Below, piece by piece: positions 1 through 11,850 of a stretch of DNA of 64,000 nt (positions within the stretch are counted from its first letter, which is position 1; each line of letters opens with the position of its first letter). A program made the translations under genes and the position numbers. Source of the stretch: Nipponacmea schrenckii (Eukaryota; Mollusca; Gastropoda; Lottiidae); contig CM060199.1 of NCBI GenBank assembly GCA_030562195.1, positions 28,664,338 to 28,728,337 of the forward strand. Direction: 5' to 3'. The notes under the pieces are model-generated. The model ran no database searches and was not told where the DNA came from. It saw nothing but the letters and a program-made list of their open reading frames with translations.

Positions 1-7
1 ATTATAG

Positions 8-626
8 AGTGAAGTTAGTTTATTGCGTAGAGAAGTGGCTCAGTTAAAAACCTTATTACTAGCTCATAAAGAATGTCCTGTTACATTACAACAAAAATCA
101 CAGGGTCAGATACCATTGTCTTTAACAGGTAAGTCTGTTCATTATAATAGTTGTTAATAATAGAGAAGTTAAGTAACACTGTTTCAGCAATTTCATGATA
201 AATAATTAAAACTGAAGGAAATACTTCAGCAACTCACAGTGTTACTTTATAAACAAACATCCATTTTAATATTGCTTAAAATATCTAAGTACCTTTGTGA
301 ATAATAATAAAATAGGTTTTCTGGAATAACAATTTTATTTATTTTTTTGTGACATTTGAACAAGTGTTCTTTTTGTGAAATCACAAAATGTCCCTCATGT
401 GGAATAAATTGATTTATTGAAACAGTCATGTGTACTTTGACAATAATAATTTACTGAAATCTTGTTTCTATTACAGTACCAACAACAAATGGTGATGAAA
501 TATCTACCTACAGGTGTCATACAACATATAACATTTAACGGTACGGGTGAGGAGGGTGCCACTCTTATATTTCCCACCTCTACAAACATTTTAACACCCA
601 TTAAATCAGAACCAGGCAATTCATAA
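8..626 (+). CDS. ATF2: ATF2/ATF7/CREB5-family bZIP factor, C-terminal two exons (partial)
   Basis: This is the 3' end of a CRE-binding bZIP transcription factor that acts in the nucleus as a dimer; the gene enters from the left edge. The exon at 8-128 follows an acceptor (tatag) and encodes the end of the leucine zipper, with the signature EVAQLKTLLLAHKECPVT, which closely matches ATF2/ATF7. It ends one base into a codon at donor gtaagt (129). The last coding exon is taken as 514-626: joined in phase it reads GVIQH...NG, matching the VIQHSS...NG tail of vertebrate ATF7, and ends in LTPIKSEPGNS at TAA 624-626. The DNA-binding basic region lies outside the window. An alternative acceptor at 475-476 would give a shorter unrelated tail. 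The family is certain; ATF2 versus ATF7/CREB5 naming is arbitrary because vertebrates duplicated this gene. Confidence 0.9.
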
Positions 627-2195
627 GTTATTGCCTTTGATTTCAGTTAGTTTTTTTACATTTACTTTTACTGTGGATTCAGTGCAAGATAATATGGTTC
701 GATTTTTACATGAGAGAAAAGAATGATTGATGTTCTGTGTGAATCTCAGAATTTCAGCAGTTATTGCCCTTGATACAATGCTGTTCAATGACTATGGTGG
801 AAATAAGAAGAATATTGACGCAGACAGCTCCATTTGGATTGTCCTCAGAGTGTGGATTTATGAAAGTTACAAATCATATATTGACAAGAGTTAATGTCCT
901 TGATATAAATGACATATTGTTGTGTTAAAGAATAAATTTATGAGTTCACACAAAAAAACCATCTTCACAATTGCAAGATATTATTGTGTTGTCTATACCT
1001 TGACATCATTAGGCACTTTTCTTGTATAACAGAACTTTGTAAATACAGCCAATCAGTCTCAACAAGAAGTTACATGTGCAGACCATCTTGAGAACAGTCT
1101 TTCTATTGAAGCTGGATTCATTGGTGTGCAATCCAACAAACATCTGCCATAAAAGAAAAAGAGCCTAATAGTGTCAAGGTATTATAGGGTGGCCATAATA
1201 CCTGGACATTGAAAATATGACGAAGACTACTTTTTTATTTCATCATTGATGGTTATGTGTAATAATCATAAGACATTGTTTTAACCAGGATGATAGTCAA
1301 GAGTTACTGCTCTTGTTATTCAAATTATATGCTTAATTGTTATGTATATATTGTATGGTGAACTAATATTATTACAAGTGTTACTATATTTAGATTCTAT
1401 GATCTGATTGGTTATTTTAATGTGTGATTTTATTTGTTGAAAAGAAATTTTGCTACTTTTTAAAACAATTTGCTATTTGCAAAAGTTTCTTTTGAGGAAT
1501 TGTTGCAAGGTATCTGTCACATCAATCTAGGAAATAATCAATATTATCATGTTATAAATTAACTTTATTGATTTTTCTTAATAATGCTTCTACCCTACTC
1601 AATTTGACTTGTGATAATAGTGCATATTTTATAGCCATATATAAAGTGATGTAGTCCATTAATTGTTCACATTTTCTTAAAAAAAAAAGAGTAATTTTTT
1701 TATCTGCAACTTTCATCATTCGCATTTTGTTGTCAGATGTCTGCTGTTTAAACAATTGGAACCATCATAAAAGGCTTAATATGGATAACAATTACTTTAT
1801 TAAAAACTTTATTAAATGTCATTTATTATTTATTAAAGTAAGGGTTATCCATATAATTGTGTCCAGATATATGTTCTTTTATGACTAAAAAAGAAAATGA
1901 CTAAGAAGTCATAAAAGGCTGTTTATCTGACTGAAAAAGGGAACGGTTTAGATCAATCACTGATACACACAAAAGTATAGAAAACCTATTTACAATCCCT
2001 TTCACTTTGCTGCTAAATTAATTTTATTTATATAAAAATCAACATTAGATTTTGAGATATATTAGATGACTTTATAAGATGTATAATATAAGTTTTATTT
2101 ATCATTATATGATCATATCAATGCAATTTTTTTTATTACTATTTTAATACTATATCACAAATTTGTTTCTGGAATGGAAAGTTGAGTTTTCCCTT
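627..2195. other. ATF2-like 3' UTR, then AT-rich intergenic DNA
   Basis: The first ~300 bases are the likely 3' UTR. The remainder is AT-rich with no open frame showing protein-like composition. The 67-codon minus-strand frame at 1552-1755 has no recognised motif and is treated as chance. Confidence 0.5.
931..936 (+). terminator. Putative poly(A) signal of the ATF2-like gene
   Basis: AATAAA lies about 305 bases after the stop codon of the ATF2-like gene and is followed by T/GT-rich sequence, as expected for a cleavage and polyadenylation site. Other hexamers further downstream are possible. Confidence 0.45.
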
Positions 2196-2199
2196 TTAG

Positions 2200-2510
2200 A
2201 ACAAAGTGTCTCATTTGGACATAGATTGGCAACAGAAAGCAAGGCTAGAATGCAGTATTGTCAATGCTGTAGAAAAGAGAAAACAAATTAGAGAACATCT
2301 TTTGGCCTTAAAATATATCATTTCTTCTTTGAAGATCTTGCCTCCAAATTGTTAACATTTTTTAAAATTGGGTAGTTTCCTTTTCTCAAACATATGGACC
2401 AATTTCTGAATAGGTTAACATGATGTTTATTATTTTGAGAAATATTATAGACCAATTCAGGGCCCTTCACACTCTATATTTTCAAAAATGCCAAGCCCCA
2501 TTATTCATTT
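2200..2510 (+). repeat. Dispersed repeat, copy 1 of a pair
   Basis: About 310 bases here are repeated in the same orientation at 3680-3994. Both copies share the landmark blocks 'gcaaggctagaatgcagtat' and 'gaagatcttgcctccaaatt', with small indels. The spacing of about 1.48 kb and moderate divergence indicate an old local duplication or two insertions of one element. Confidence 0.8.
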
Positions 2511-3645
2511 ACTTAGGTATATTAAAGAATCTGATAGGCATTAAAGCAATTTTTTATATTATTTGTTGATGCATAGTTTGCAAAAAAATAATAATGTGTA
2601 GGGCAACAATTATAGGTCAAATCATGGACTTTAAATTTAGCAAGTTTTTTTTATTAAATGTGGATATGAGTTGTAGACAATTAATAATATTTTATGTCCA
2701 TTTATGATATTGTTCTCGAAAATGCCAAGTTCTAATTATTTACTTTTTGAAGATCTAGGAACTGTCCTCAGAGCTAATTTTCTTACATAATGAATTTTAG
2801 AGTCTGTAAAACCACAAACTTTCTGTTACTTAGTTCAGATTATACTTAATTTTGAAGCAGCTATGGCAGTTACATTAATGGTTCTATCAGTGTAAAAAAA
2901 CTTAAGGATGCCTTTCAGGCATTTTTCCTCTTACCTCTTCTTGATGCTTGTGGCATTATAAATTTCAGTAAAAATTAAGATAAGTTTTCAATATTTTGAT
3001 ATTATCTTGCAGACAGCTATATCTGTAAATGTTTACCAAACTTGGCATTTCATTTAAGTATATCAATGTCATTGTACGAGAATTGTCGTTAAATCAGCTT
3101 TTGTTCATGTTTGAAATGTTGAATGCATGTCAATTGTGATATGAACTGGTTATATTATTTGTTTTTATTGTTATATTAGAGACATCAATATTATTTCACA
3201 ATTAATCTTGTTATTATTTCAATGCCTATCATAAGGATAGTAAAGTGACAGTAAATGTGAAATGAAGCAAACTTGGTTCAGTGAAGGAATAATTTCTTGT
3301 AGTTTTCAGCATATCACAACTTGGGTTCTTGAACCCTATGTACACATATTGTAATCAGTCTGTGCTCACTCTACAGGCTACAATTCTTCACGGATTCTTT
3401 TGGACAACAATGATTTGTACTGCAATCAAAGTTGTTTGTGGGTGTATTTCACTTTGCTTCTTAGGGCTATCTTTTTCAAATTACAGACTTCATTCTGTAG
3501 GAAATGGTTTTGCTATGCTTATTGAAGTTTTTTTTTATGCCCAAATATTGCCATCACCCCAGTCTATATTTCTTGTAGAATAATTTTCTCATCAAATTTC
3601 TCTCAAATCAGATGAAAACTGTATTGTAATCACAAGCCAATTTCG

Positions 3646-4312
3646 CAGTGTTTTGACGAAGTCAAGTGCCATAACTCAAAAACAAAGTATCTAATTTGGA
3701 CATTGAAATTGCAACAGAAAGCAAGGCTAGAATGCAGTATTGTCAATGCTGTAGAAAAGAGAAAACAAATTGGCCTTAAATATATTATTTCTTCTTTGAA
3801 GATCTTGCCTCCAAATTGATAACATTTTTTTTTTTAAATTGGAGTTTCCTTTTTCTCTTCTACAGAACCTAACATATGGACCAACTTCTGAATAGGTTCA
3901 CATGGTTATTCTTTTGAGATGCATTCTAGATCAATTAATATTCAGGTCCATTAACACTCTATATGTTCAAAAATGCAAAGCCCATTATTCATTGCAACGT
4001 CAATTTCATACTTGACCAAGATGAAATCAACTTCAATGATCACACCAAATTTCATTCAAATCAGATGAAAACTGTTGTCGCTATCGTGTTCACAAGTCTA
4101 TTTCAACACAATTTGATGTCGAGGTCAAGAACTCAAAAAACATTCACCCAAAAATCGTCAATATTGAACTTGTCCCAAGATTTCATCAATATACATCACA
4201 GCAAGTTTCATTCAAATCCGAATAAAACTGTAGTCTCTATCGCGGTCACAAGCAATTTTGGACGGACAGGGGTGACGACAATATACGACCACATTATGTG
4301 GGCATATAAAAA
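3646..4312 (+). mobile_element. Decayed TIR-type repeat (relative of the 26.8 kb element), containing copy 2 of the dispersed repeat
   Basis: The segment begins near 'gaagtcaagtgccataactc', includes the second copy of the repeat at 2200 (3680-3994), has two 'accaaatttcattcaaatc'-type blocks, and closes with 'gacggacaggggtgacgaca' and 'tgtgggcatataaaa'. That closing pattern matches the right end of the 26.8-28.3 kb element. The open frame at 3963-4325 is a by-product of this repeat. Confidence 0.6.
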
Positions 4313-4774
4313 TTCAGATTATTAGATTTGACAAGGAAATAGACGCAATTTGCATATTGGGTAATCTATTATGAAAAAAAATTGCATTTCAAATATCACT
4401 CATTTTGGGCTTTACTTTCACAGATACAAGATTTTGGATAAAAATGTGATTTTATCACTTAAAACATCAATTACTTTATATTTGAGGTCTTATTCAATAG
4501 TGGAAATTTTCAACCAGAATCTGGTGTAAGTAGCCACAGAAATAAGCAATAGTAGTCTAGTAATATTCAGTTGGACTAACATTTCATGTCTTAAAGGTAC
4601 AATTAGCAAACTTGTGAGAGCACGGTACATAGAGGACAGTACAAGGTCACAGTTGTGGTTACACAGGATCCTTGCCAAATACTAGAATGTTGAGCAAGGC
4701 CCCAAAAACCAGCCCATTTAAACACAATAAATGAAAACTATAGGGTATTTTGGTCCTTTTGATAGTTATCTAAT

Positions 4775-4780
4775 TTTATT
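4775..4780 (-). terminator. Putative poly(A) signal of ATP5MC
   Basis: TTTATT on the plus strand (AATAAA on the minus strand) lies about 270 bases beyond the ATP5MC stop codon. A T-rich run follows nearby. No better hexamer was seen between it and the stop. Confidence 0.45.
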
Positions 4781-5047
4781 TCCATTTTTTTTCCATCAAC
4801 AGTCTAAAAAATCGAGCCACAGGTTTTAGTAAATTAATTTATGCACAATTTGTTTACAATATCTCGTATATATATTACAACTTCTATTATGATATCTTCC
4901 AAGAGTTTCCATTTGTTTCAGTCAAACATCAAGTTTTAAGATTTAAAGCCCAGCTAAAATGTAAATTATATTTTGCACCATCTTTTTACATTGTAATTTA
5001 TACACGAACTTTTCAAACAAACTGTCATTCTACATCATAGTGTTAAA

Positions 5048-6652
5048 TTAAAGGGCAAACAGGAACAAGAATGCCATCATAATACAGAACAAACCCATAG
5101 CCTCGGACAAGGCAAAACCCAAAATGGCGTATGAAAATAGCTGTTGTTTTAATGATGGGTTTCTAGCGAAAGCAATAACTAAACTTCCGAATACACTGCC
5201 AATACCAGCTCCTGCAAGTAAAATAATGATTTTGTAAGTAAATTTTAACAAAATTTGGAAATTTTCAAACATATCATTGGATTTTTTTGTCATTTTCCAA
5301 CAATTACATCAGATTTTTAAAAAATAATTTAACTAAAAACCAACAAGATCAAGTACTAAATGACTCACCTGAACCAGCGGCTCCTGCAGTAGCAGCTCCA
5401 GCTCCAATGTATTTGGCAGCTTGATCAATATCCTGTCTAATAGCACTAGACTGAAAGCTTCGTAGTTGATTTAACATAGTGCTAGTATTATTTGTGAGCC
5501 CATTGTATGTTGATAAATTACATACTGCATGTGTTTGCTAAAAAAAAATCAATAAGGCAAAATATGCTTATAGTAATTCAGGTACCTTTCAAGGCCATAG
5601 AAAATATTTTGTACACTACAATATTGAGTTTCCATTACAATTTTAATTTTACACCATCTATTGAGGATTAGAATCTACAAATATTGTCATCAGAACAGCT
5701 TCAATTCGGAGACATTAAAAAGAATAAATTTTAGAAACCTACTTCAGAATTTACAGAAGTAACTGCTAATGGTCTAAGTGCTGCTCTGCTTCCAGATGAA
5801 ACCTACAAAATATTACAATGTTATTTAATGCTGGATCACCGTATTGATCATTGTTTTTATAATAAACTTGTAAGGATTGTGGGCCTACATATAAGCGAAC
5901 AAATCATGCCTAAAAATACAACAAATGTGTTGGGTTGAATTTATTCTCAGTTTTATTAGGCAAGGATCATAAATAACTTGCAAAAAATTTCAGAGAAAAT
6001 CATTTATTAAATATTCTGGATCCCAGCAAAGAATATAAAATAAAGGAAATGGTAAATAGTTGAAGGTCAAGCGTGAAAGGGGACTCAGGCTCCTAATGTG
6101 TAGTGAGGGAGGAGAATTTATCATTTACAATTTCTAGAGCATGGAAGTCCCATAATTATAATAGGCTAGTGTGATATCATGAAGACAGAGGCAGCATTTT
6201 CATTTTGCTGCTCAACATTTTCTTTTTGATATGAAAAAAATGGATAATTGCTACAGCAATCTGAGAATAGCCTGCTTTTCTTAGCTAGGGCCTAGCTACT
6301 GCAAGATTTATCAAAAACTTTCAAGGACAAAGGTCATTCATTTCTCAAGATCATGATGTCATTCGTTATTGCCAATGTTCACAGATCCATTTTGCCTACT
6401 AGTAAGAAATTGTCAATCCATGTGACAAAAATGTAATGTTTTGTGCCAGTCCCTTCAAAATTCGGAAACACAGAGGCTAAGCAAAAGTTCTTGCAGAGGG
6501 CATATTAAAATGGCGAAAGACACCAGTCAATAAACGGGAATAGACATGATTTATTCATCATATTTCGCAATAAAAGAGACAAGAAAGATAAATAAGAAAA
6601 AAATACTTACTACGCATCTGGTGGCAGGGTTCATGAATCGTGCACAATACAT
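5048..6652 (-). CDS. ATP5MC: ATP synthase F(0) complex subunit c, mitochondrial (complete, four coding exons)
   Basis: This is the proteolipid that forms the proton-carrying c-ring of mitochondrial ATP synthase in the inner membrane. Coding exons in transcript order are 6652-6611, 5802-5743, 5537-5369 and 5211-5048, all with GT-AG borders and compatible phases (0, 0, 1), giving 144 residues. Residues 1-69 are an import presequence rich in R, S and T, starting [14 protein letters not shown] and ending in an [10 protein letters not shown] processing-type motif. The mature part starts [15 protein letters not shown] and is exactly 75 residues, the usual length. It has two hydrophobic helices, the loop ARNPSLKQQ with the lysine at mature position 43, and the essential proton-binding glutamate in LSEAMGL at mature position 58. 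It converges with the ATF2-like gene and diverges from JAZF1. A near-universal GYARNPS is AFARNPS here, a mild change. Confidence 0.97.
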
Positions 6653-6686
6653 ATTTGTCTGTCAAATTCGTCTGCTAACAAGGGCC
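6653..6686 (-). other. ATP5MC 5' UTR part of the first coding exon
   Basis: On the minus strand an acceptor (tttcag) at 6687-6689 starts the exon carrying the ATG at 6652, so a short 5' UTR segment precedes the start codon and an intron splits the 5' UTR. Confidence 0.7.
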
Positions 6687-6903
6687 CTGAAAGTAAAATG
6701 CCGGTATATTATCCACTAAATTGGAGGGTGAAACAATCTTTAGATAAGGTGACAAATCATCCACAGTTACAAAAAATGCACTGATTACAGTTGCCTTGAA
6801 GATGTCAGTAACTTATCCAACAATCAAATCTGAACGGATGAGTTGTCAGGACTCTAGTTGCTAAAGATTACCTAACAAACAGTTTAGTAGATTTGATGCT
6901 CAC

Positions 6904-6960
6904 CAGAGGTTAATGGAAGGAGACGGTCTAGACGCATGCGCACTTCATCCGGGTGATTTT
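6904..6960 (-). other. ATP5MC non-coding first exon (upstream limit uncertain)
   Basis: A minus-strand donor (gtgagc, plus 6898-6903) follows a more GC-rich stretch and pairs in direction with the acceptor at 6687, giving a 5' UTR intron of about 217 bases. The transcription start cannot be fixed from sequence; it probably lies within 6930-6990. Confidence 0.55.
6932..6943. promoter_or_regulatory. NRF-1-like palindromic site at the ATP5MC start region
   Basis: The bases acgcatgcgcac match the GCATGCGC core bound by nuclear respiratory factor 1, a known regulator of nuclear genes for oxidative phosphorylation in animals. Just beside it, cccggatgaag on the minus strand contains an ETS-type GGAT core. 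This is the only such cluster in the first 20 kb. Function is inferred from motif and position. Confidence 0.55.
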
Positions 6961-7180
6961 GGCATTCTCTTCTTATTTCGGAACATTTTTTTTATTTAAG
7001 AGTTTTTTATTTAAGAGTTCTTAAACAATGTATTCTTTAAAATGATATTTCACAATGACTTACAACTACAAAAATATTTTCATCTTAAAATTCTGAAAAT
7101 ATTGAAATGTCAAAGTTCACGATCTTCTCTGCACACGAAACTGAGGTTGTGATAAGTCAAGGTCGACAGTGCTCTCACAA
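6961..7180. promoter_or_regulatory. Probable bidirectional promoter between ATP5MC and JAZF1
   Basis: ATP5MC reads leftwards from about 6950 and JAZF1 reads rightwards with its ATG at 7181, leaving roughly 200 bases for both promoters and the JAZF1 5' UTR. No TATA box is convincingly placed. Confidence 0.5.
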
Positions 7181-10100
7181 ATGGCTGTTTTCTTCGTAAA
7201 TAATTGTACCTTTTCTGGCTGTGGACTCACTTTTTCGACACTTGCAGACCTTATACAACATATTGAAGAATCTCACATAGGTATAATTTTCATTTCTTTC
7301 ATTTTTAACCATTTTCGGTCCATTTTCTCTCTAAATTTTGGCAAAATATCTGACATTTCCTTTTGTTTACATTTTTGACAGTTTGACAGCTCGTGCTTGT
7401 TCATCATGACATGCACGTGCTGGATGACATGTTTCTGTCATGTCAATGTACTGTTATAGTTGATATCATTATTAAATATTGACTAAATTATTTCACTCCT
7501 TCTGAATTAGTGCAATTTTAAATTCTTTTACCCTGTATAATTTGTGTTATTGGTGTGTGATGTGACACAGTAAATTTGCTGTGTACTCAGTGACAGTGTC
7601 ATTGTTCATATATATATTGGCAGTAAATCAAAGGAATTGTAGGTTTAGAAAAATCAATATTATCCTCTTCTGCTGTTGTCTTTGTTTATTGACCAACCTA
7701 TTGAGTAAATAGATAATAACAGGGTCAATGGTGGTAATATAATAGTTCTGTAGTAACCACAGTACAGTGCAACAAATAAAAGTCCATACAGAGACAATGG
7801 GCTAATTGGCTACCACCTGCTATTGTAAATGCCAATAGATGCTAATTGGTTTACAATCAAGTTTGTTTTTCTGATATAAGTCTATTTCATCTTCATTGAG
7901 TTATTTTTTAGATAATTATAAAAAAGTACCTACTATTTGGTCTCAAACTACCATCTGTAAATTATTAATCATTAAATTCTTATGTAATTATTATATATGA
8001 AAATATATTATTGGTATATGAAATTACTTTTCATTTTATATGATTGTATAAACTTTAATATATAGATAATTCTTATCCAATTCATAAGTTACCAGTACTG
8101 CAAATGCCAAAACAGCTGGTGAGGAAAGCTTATGGTTTTATGTGTCTTAAATATTCGTTAGATTTCGATAATCTCATATAGCTAATATAAGTTACTGTGG
8201 AAGTACCTGTTTTACTAAATTTTCATCATTTATTGTAGAAAGTGATCCAAGAGTTATATTGAAGCAAGAAATTCTACAGCCACAGTCTTTAGCACTCAGC
8301 TATGTTTTACGGTAATTCAGTTTAATTCTAGCTATTTTAATACAAGTATTTAGAATTACTTTATGGTATTGGTATTTAAATCCCAATTTAGTTGACCAAT
8401 TTTGAGAAGAAAGAAAGAAACATCTAGGTTCACAATTCAGCTGTGAGAGGGATCCTTTCTACCTGCTGGTCCTTGGCCAAGCCTCTTACAGAAGGAATAA
8501 GAAGAAAAAAATGTGATGTTTTTCCCAAAATGTTTCTCGCCCTCTAGGAATCTAGTCAGAACATATACAGCATCTTGACCCAAGTTACCCATAAGAAACA
8601 TATTGTAGTGTTTCAATTTCTTTCTTCTAAGCTTATAAGAAGCAAAATGAATTCTTCAGCAATAGTAGAGTAAATTGTTCATGCTATTTGTTTGTGACAA
8701 ATTTGTTTCAGATTTTTTACGGAGGCAGCCAAGAGAGAGCCACTGGATTTTCATAAGAAAAAGATAATCAGAGCCCAGTCACCATCTATTTCATTACCTG
8801 AGAGTACACCAACAGGTAATTGAAACATACAAAATGGTGTGACAAGGTCCATACAATGGCCACTTCTAAAACCACTACATTCAGTACTGTTGTCACTTCC
8901 AGGGCTTAATTTACTTTCTTGTATGGAGTTATTCCTTGACTTCTCACTTTATATTTTATTAGTGTCAAGGTCAATCATGCTCTAATGACTGTCAAAATCA
9001 AAGCGGTTCCATTGGCAAACCTCTTGAGCGTCAATCATGTAACAAGGTTAGACAAGTTAGTTGGTTTGCTCCAGCACAGCTATGTTCTCTTAACCAGGAA
9101 CTGTTGGATGTCTTCTTGCACGTAGAGTAGGTTTGCCAAAAATCTTGCCTCTTCTAGTGTGCTGTATGAAGTCACAGTGTCCCTTTGTACACATGCTGGT
9201 TGATAGTATGGCCCTGGCTGTAGTTTGGATTTGAAATACATCTTTTGTCTATTTCTCCAACAGACAACCAAAGGCTGGAAAAGAGACAGCTTTTCATTAT
9301 GAAATGTTAGCATTATTTTAAAACAAGAAATGAAAATATACATTTTTTACTTCAAAAGAAGTCAGAGATGTTGATACAAATCAGTTGAATCAATAGATTC
9401 ACTCTGTGTTTATTTTTCAATTTTGCTGACAGGAAGTGAGGTAGATGATGAAGAAATAGTTAGTGATGATGATAATAGTGATGATTCCTGGACAACTCAA
9501 GAGGAATTCTCCTCAGAATTAATAATGAGGTAACTGGACTATTCTGTATATAAGTATATATAGAAATAGGGGAAGGTAATGAAGCACAAGATATATGGAT
9601 ATACTATTTCTGACATTTATTAACTCCTATGGCCTCTTTACACTCTTAATTGCTTCTCATTTAATTACTATATATATTGCTTAGTCTTGTTATATTATTC
9701 ATTTCTCTTGATAATGCTGCCTGTATGAGCATGTGAAACGTGAAGTTAACAAATGTCAGAAATAGTATATCTATATATCTTGTGCTTCATTAACTGGAAT
9801 ATTGTATGGCATAGTTTATTTTTCTCAATACATCAGATCATTTAGATTCAAAAGAGCTTTTGTTTGTGTACTCATACTTGCACAATAATAATTTTTCATT
9901 TGTCAGATGTGGTAGGTGCCAAGTGCAAACTTTTTGTGTCCTTAAGGCTATAAGAGCGGTGTCTCATGCCTGTAAATGAAGGTCATGTTAAATTTGCCAT
10001 CTAGTTTTTCGGTATAAAATAACATACTCTATAAAGATGTAGAAGTGAAGAACAGGTAGTCTTAGTCATTTTTCCTGGGATATTTGTAGGCCCTTTAATC

Positions 10101-11020
10101 TTTTTTTTATAATTAACAGTATGATGGCTGGAGTTAAAGATAGTGATGGTGAAAAACCATTTGTTTGTCCTGTACCTGGTTGTAAAAAAAGATATAAAAA
10201 TGTTAATGGTATCAAATATCACGCCAGAAATGGTCACAAAAAAGAAGCTAAATTTGTGTAAGTTTTCAGGAGAATTCGTCGGCGATCTCATCATAAGTCA
10301 TTATAATTAGTTAACATAATCATAATTTATTATCCGATATGAAAATATATATCTTTTGCTGTACTTTGGATTCCGGTTCAACTTTAAGTAAGGTATTTCT
10401 GCTCTTATTAGTGTAATTCTTCTCTATGAAGTAATTTTTCATTGGTCTATCATGAATGGATATGAAGTATGTATTCAGATGTGAAGAACGTTTTTCGCAT
10501 TCTTTTATTCCTTAATATTTTTCTCATTTCCAGAATGCATAAAAATTATAAATGTTTTTGTGGTAAAAGTTACAAGTCTGCTGCCAGCCTTAAATCTCAT
10601 TCTCAATTACATCATCAAACAACGAACGAATCACCCCCAACCTCACTGATAACATCACTTCCTTCCAATATTCAATTAAAGATGGCTGTTGTGTCTTCTG
10701 CTTCTACTCCAACTGGTTTGGATACAATATTAATCACCAAAGATACTTCCTCCTCCAATACCACCACACCAACGTCTGCCATTTTGTCCACCACAACGGT
10801 TCATGCTCAACTTTCCAAATCTGCCTCACATCCAACAACTACCTTATCACCGATTACCGTAACAGCCGTCGCAGCAAAGCCTCACTTGAAATCTGGGTCT
10901 CCATTGTCTCTTTCCAACTTAACACCAATACAGTTTATCACCAGACCTGCTAGCCTCATTTCCAGACCAACACAACTTCCTGTGGTCACTGCAGCAACAC
11001 CTGTAGGTCAAGGCCAGTAA
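7181..11020 (+). CDS. JAZF1: JAZF1-family C2H2 zinc-finger protein (complete, six exons)
   Basis: In vertebrates JAZF1 (TIP27) is a nuclear cofactor that binds the orphan receptor TR4 and belongs to the NuA4/TIP60 acetyltransferase complex. Exons: 7181-7280, 8239-8311, 8712-8815, 9433-9529, 10120-10257, 10534-11020; all GT-AG, phases consistent, total 999 bases (332 residues). The start is ATG 7181 in good context (acaaATGG). Finger 1 is C9, C14, H27, H32 (family block TLADLI-HIE). DPRV and ALSY at residues 36-55 match human, followed by an acidic segment with DDSWTTQE (109-116). Finger 2 is C141, C146, H159, H164, inside EKPFVCPVPGCKKRYKNVNG, nearly identical to human. Finger 3 is the unusual C-x-C type (CFCGKSYK) with H193 and H197/198. 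The Ser/Thr/Pro-rich tail (about residues 200-332) is absent from the 243-residue human protein. Confidence 0.96.
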
Positions 11021-11850
11021 TGGTGATCTTAAATTATCTATTTAATCACATTTTTGTTTGGATTTTTTTTCGCAAAACATGTGATGATGGCTAAAGTGTT
11101 TCCAAATAGATTAATTTCTGAAGTTGTCAATTATACTTTTATTTCAGATTTTTTTTTTTCCGCAAATCATATTACCTTAGCCAAAATGTTTCCAATAGTT
11201 AAAATTCTAAAATTATCTTTTATGAACCGAGATTTGAAATCAAATTATGGTTTGTTATTATGATATACAATGTTGGATGGCATTATCACATTTTTCATTC
11301 ATGTACTTTTTAAAAATCAGGAATGATGAAGAGCATATGATACGTGATATTATTATATAAACATTGTCTAAAACATGACAATCCAAACATTATAAACTCT
11401 AATTTGTGCTTTGTGACTATTTATTATTACTATTTTTATTTATTCTAAGATTTGAATACCTATATAAGTATACACATATTTTTTGTTGTTTTTTGCTTTT
11501 TTAAGTGTGTATTTAGTCAATCTAGTCATTATTAGATATTTAAGGAGTAAAAATCCGAAACTTTTGTATTTTTTGTTTGAGCTAATGTTCAAAAGTTTTT
11601 ACACAAAACTAAATACTAGTCATAAAGTATTCTTTATATTCCATTTATTTTGTAATTTATATTTATATCATTATAAAAACTTCAACCAAAGAATGGCAAA
11701 AACTAATTTTTATTAAGTTTCATTTTTGTAAAAACATTATGTTTAACAAAATTTTTACTGTTGAAATTCTTATTTAGTCACATATCAGTGGACACATACT
11801 TCTGCTATGTCAATGGTGTAGGTTCTAATTTTGGACAATATTTAGATGTA
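11021..11850. other. JAZF1 3' UTR / downstream AT-rich DNA
   Basis: No clear AATAAA was found close to the stop codon, so the 3' UTR end is not placed. It may be long, with ATGAATAAA near 14128 as a distant candidate. Two related ~90-base segments sharing 'aatagnttaa' and 'cgcaaancat' occur at 11080-11200. The open frames at 11054 and 11483 are of AT-rich chance type. Confidence 0.4.

Noticed and set aside
3963..4325. 120-codon plus-strand frame
   Set aside because: It lies inside a decayed dispersed repeat; its internal repetition (KFHSNQ/KFHSNP) mirrors the repeat units.
9080..9343. 87-codon minus-strand frame inside JAZF1 intron 3
   Set aside because: It lies in an intron of a well-supported gene, on the opposite strand, and has no recognised motif.
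10001..10294. 97-codon minus-strand frame
   Set aside because: It is the antisense shadow of JAZF1 exon 5.
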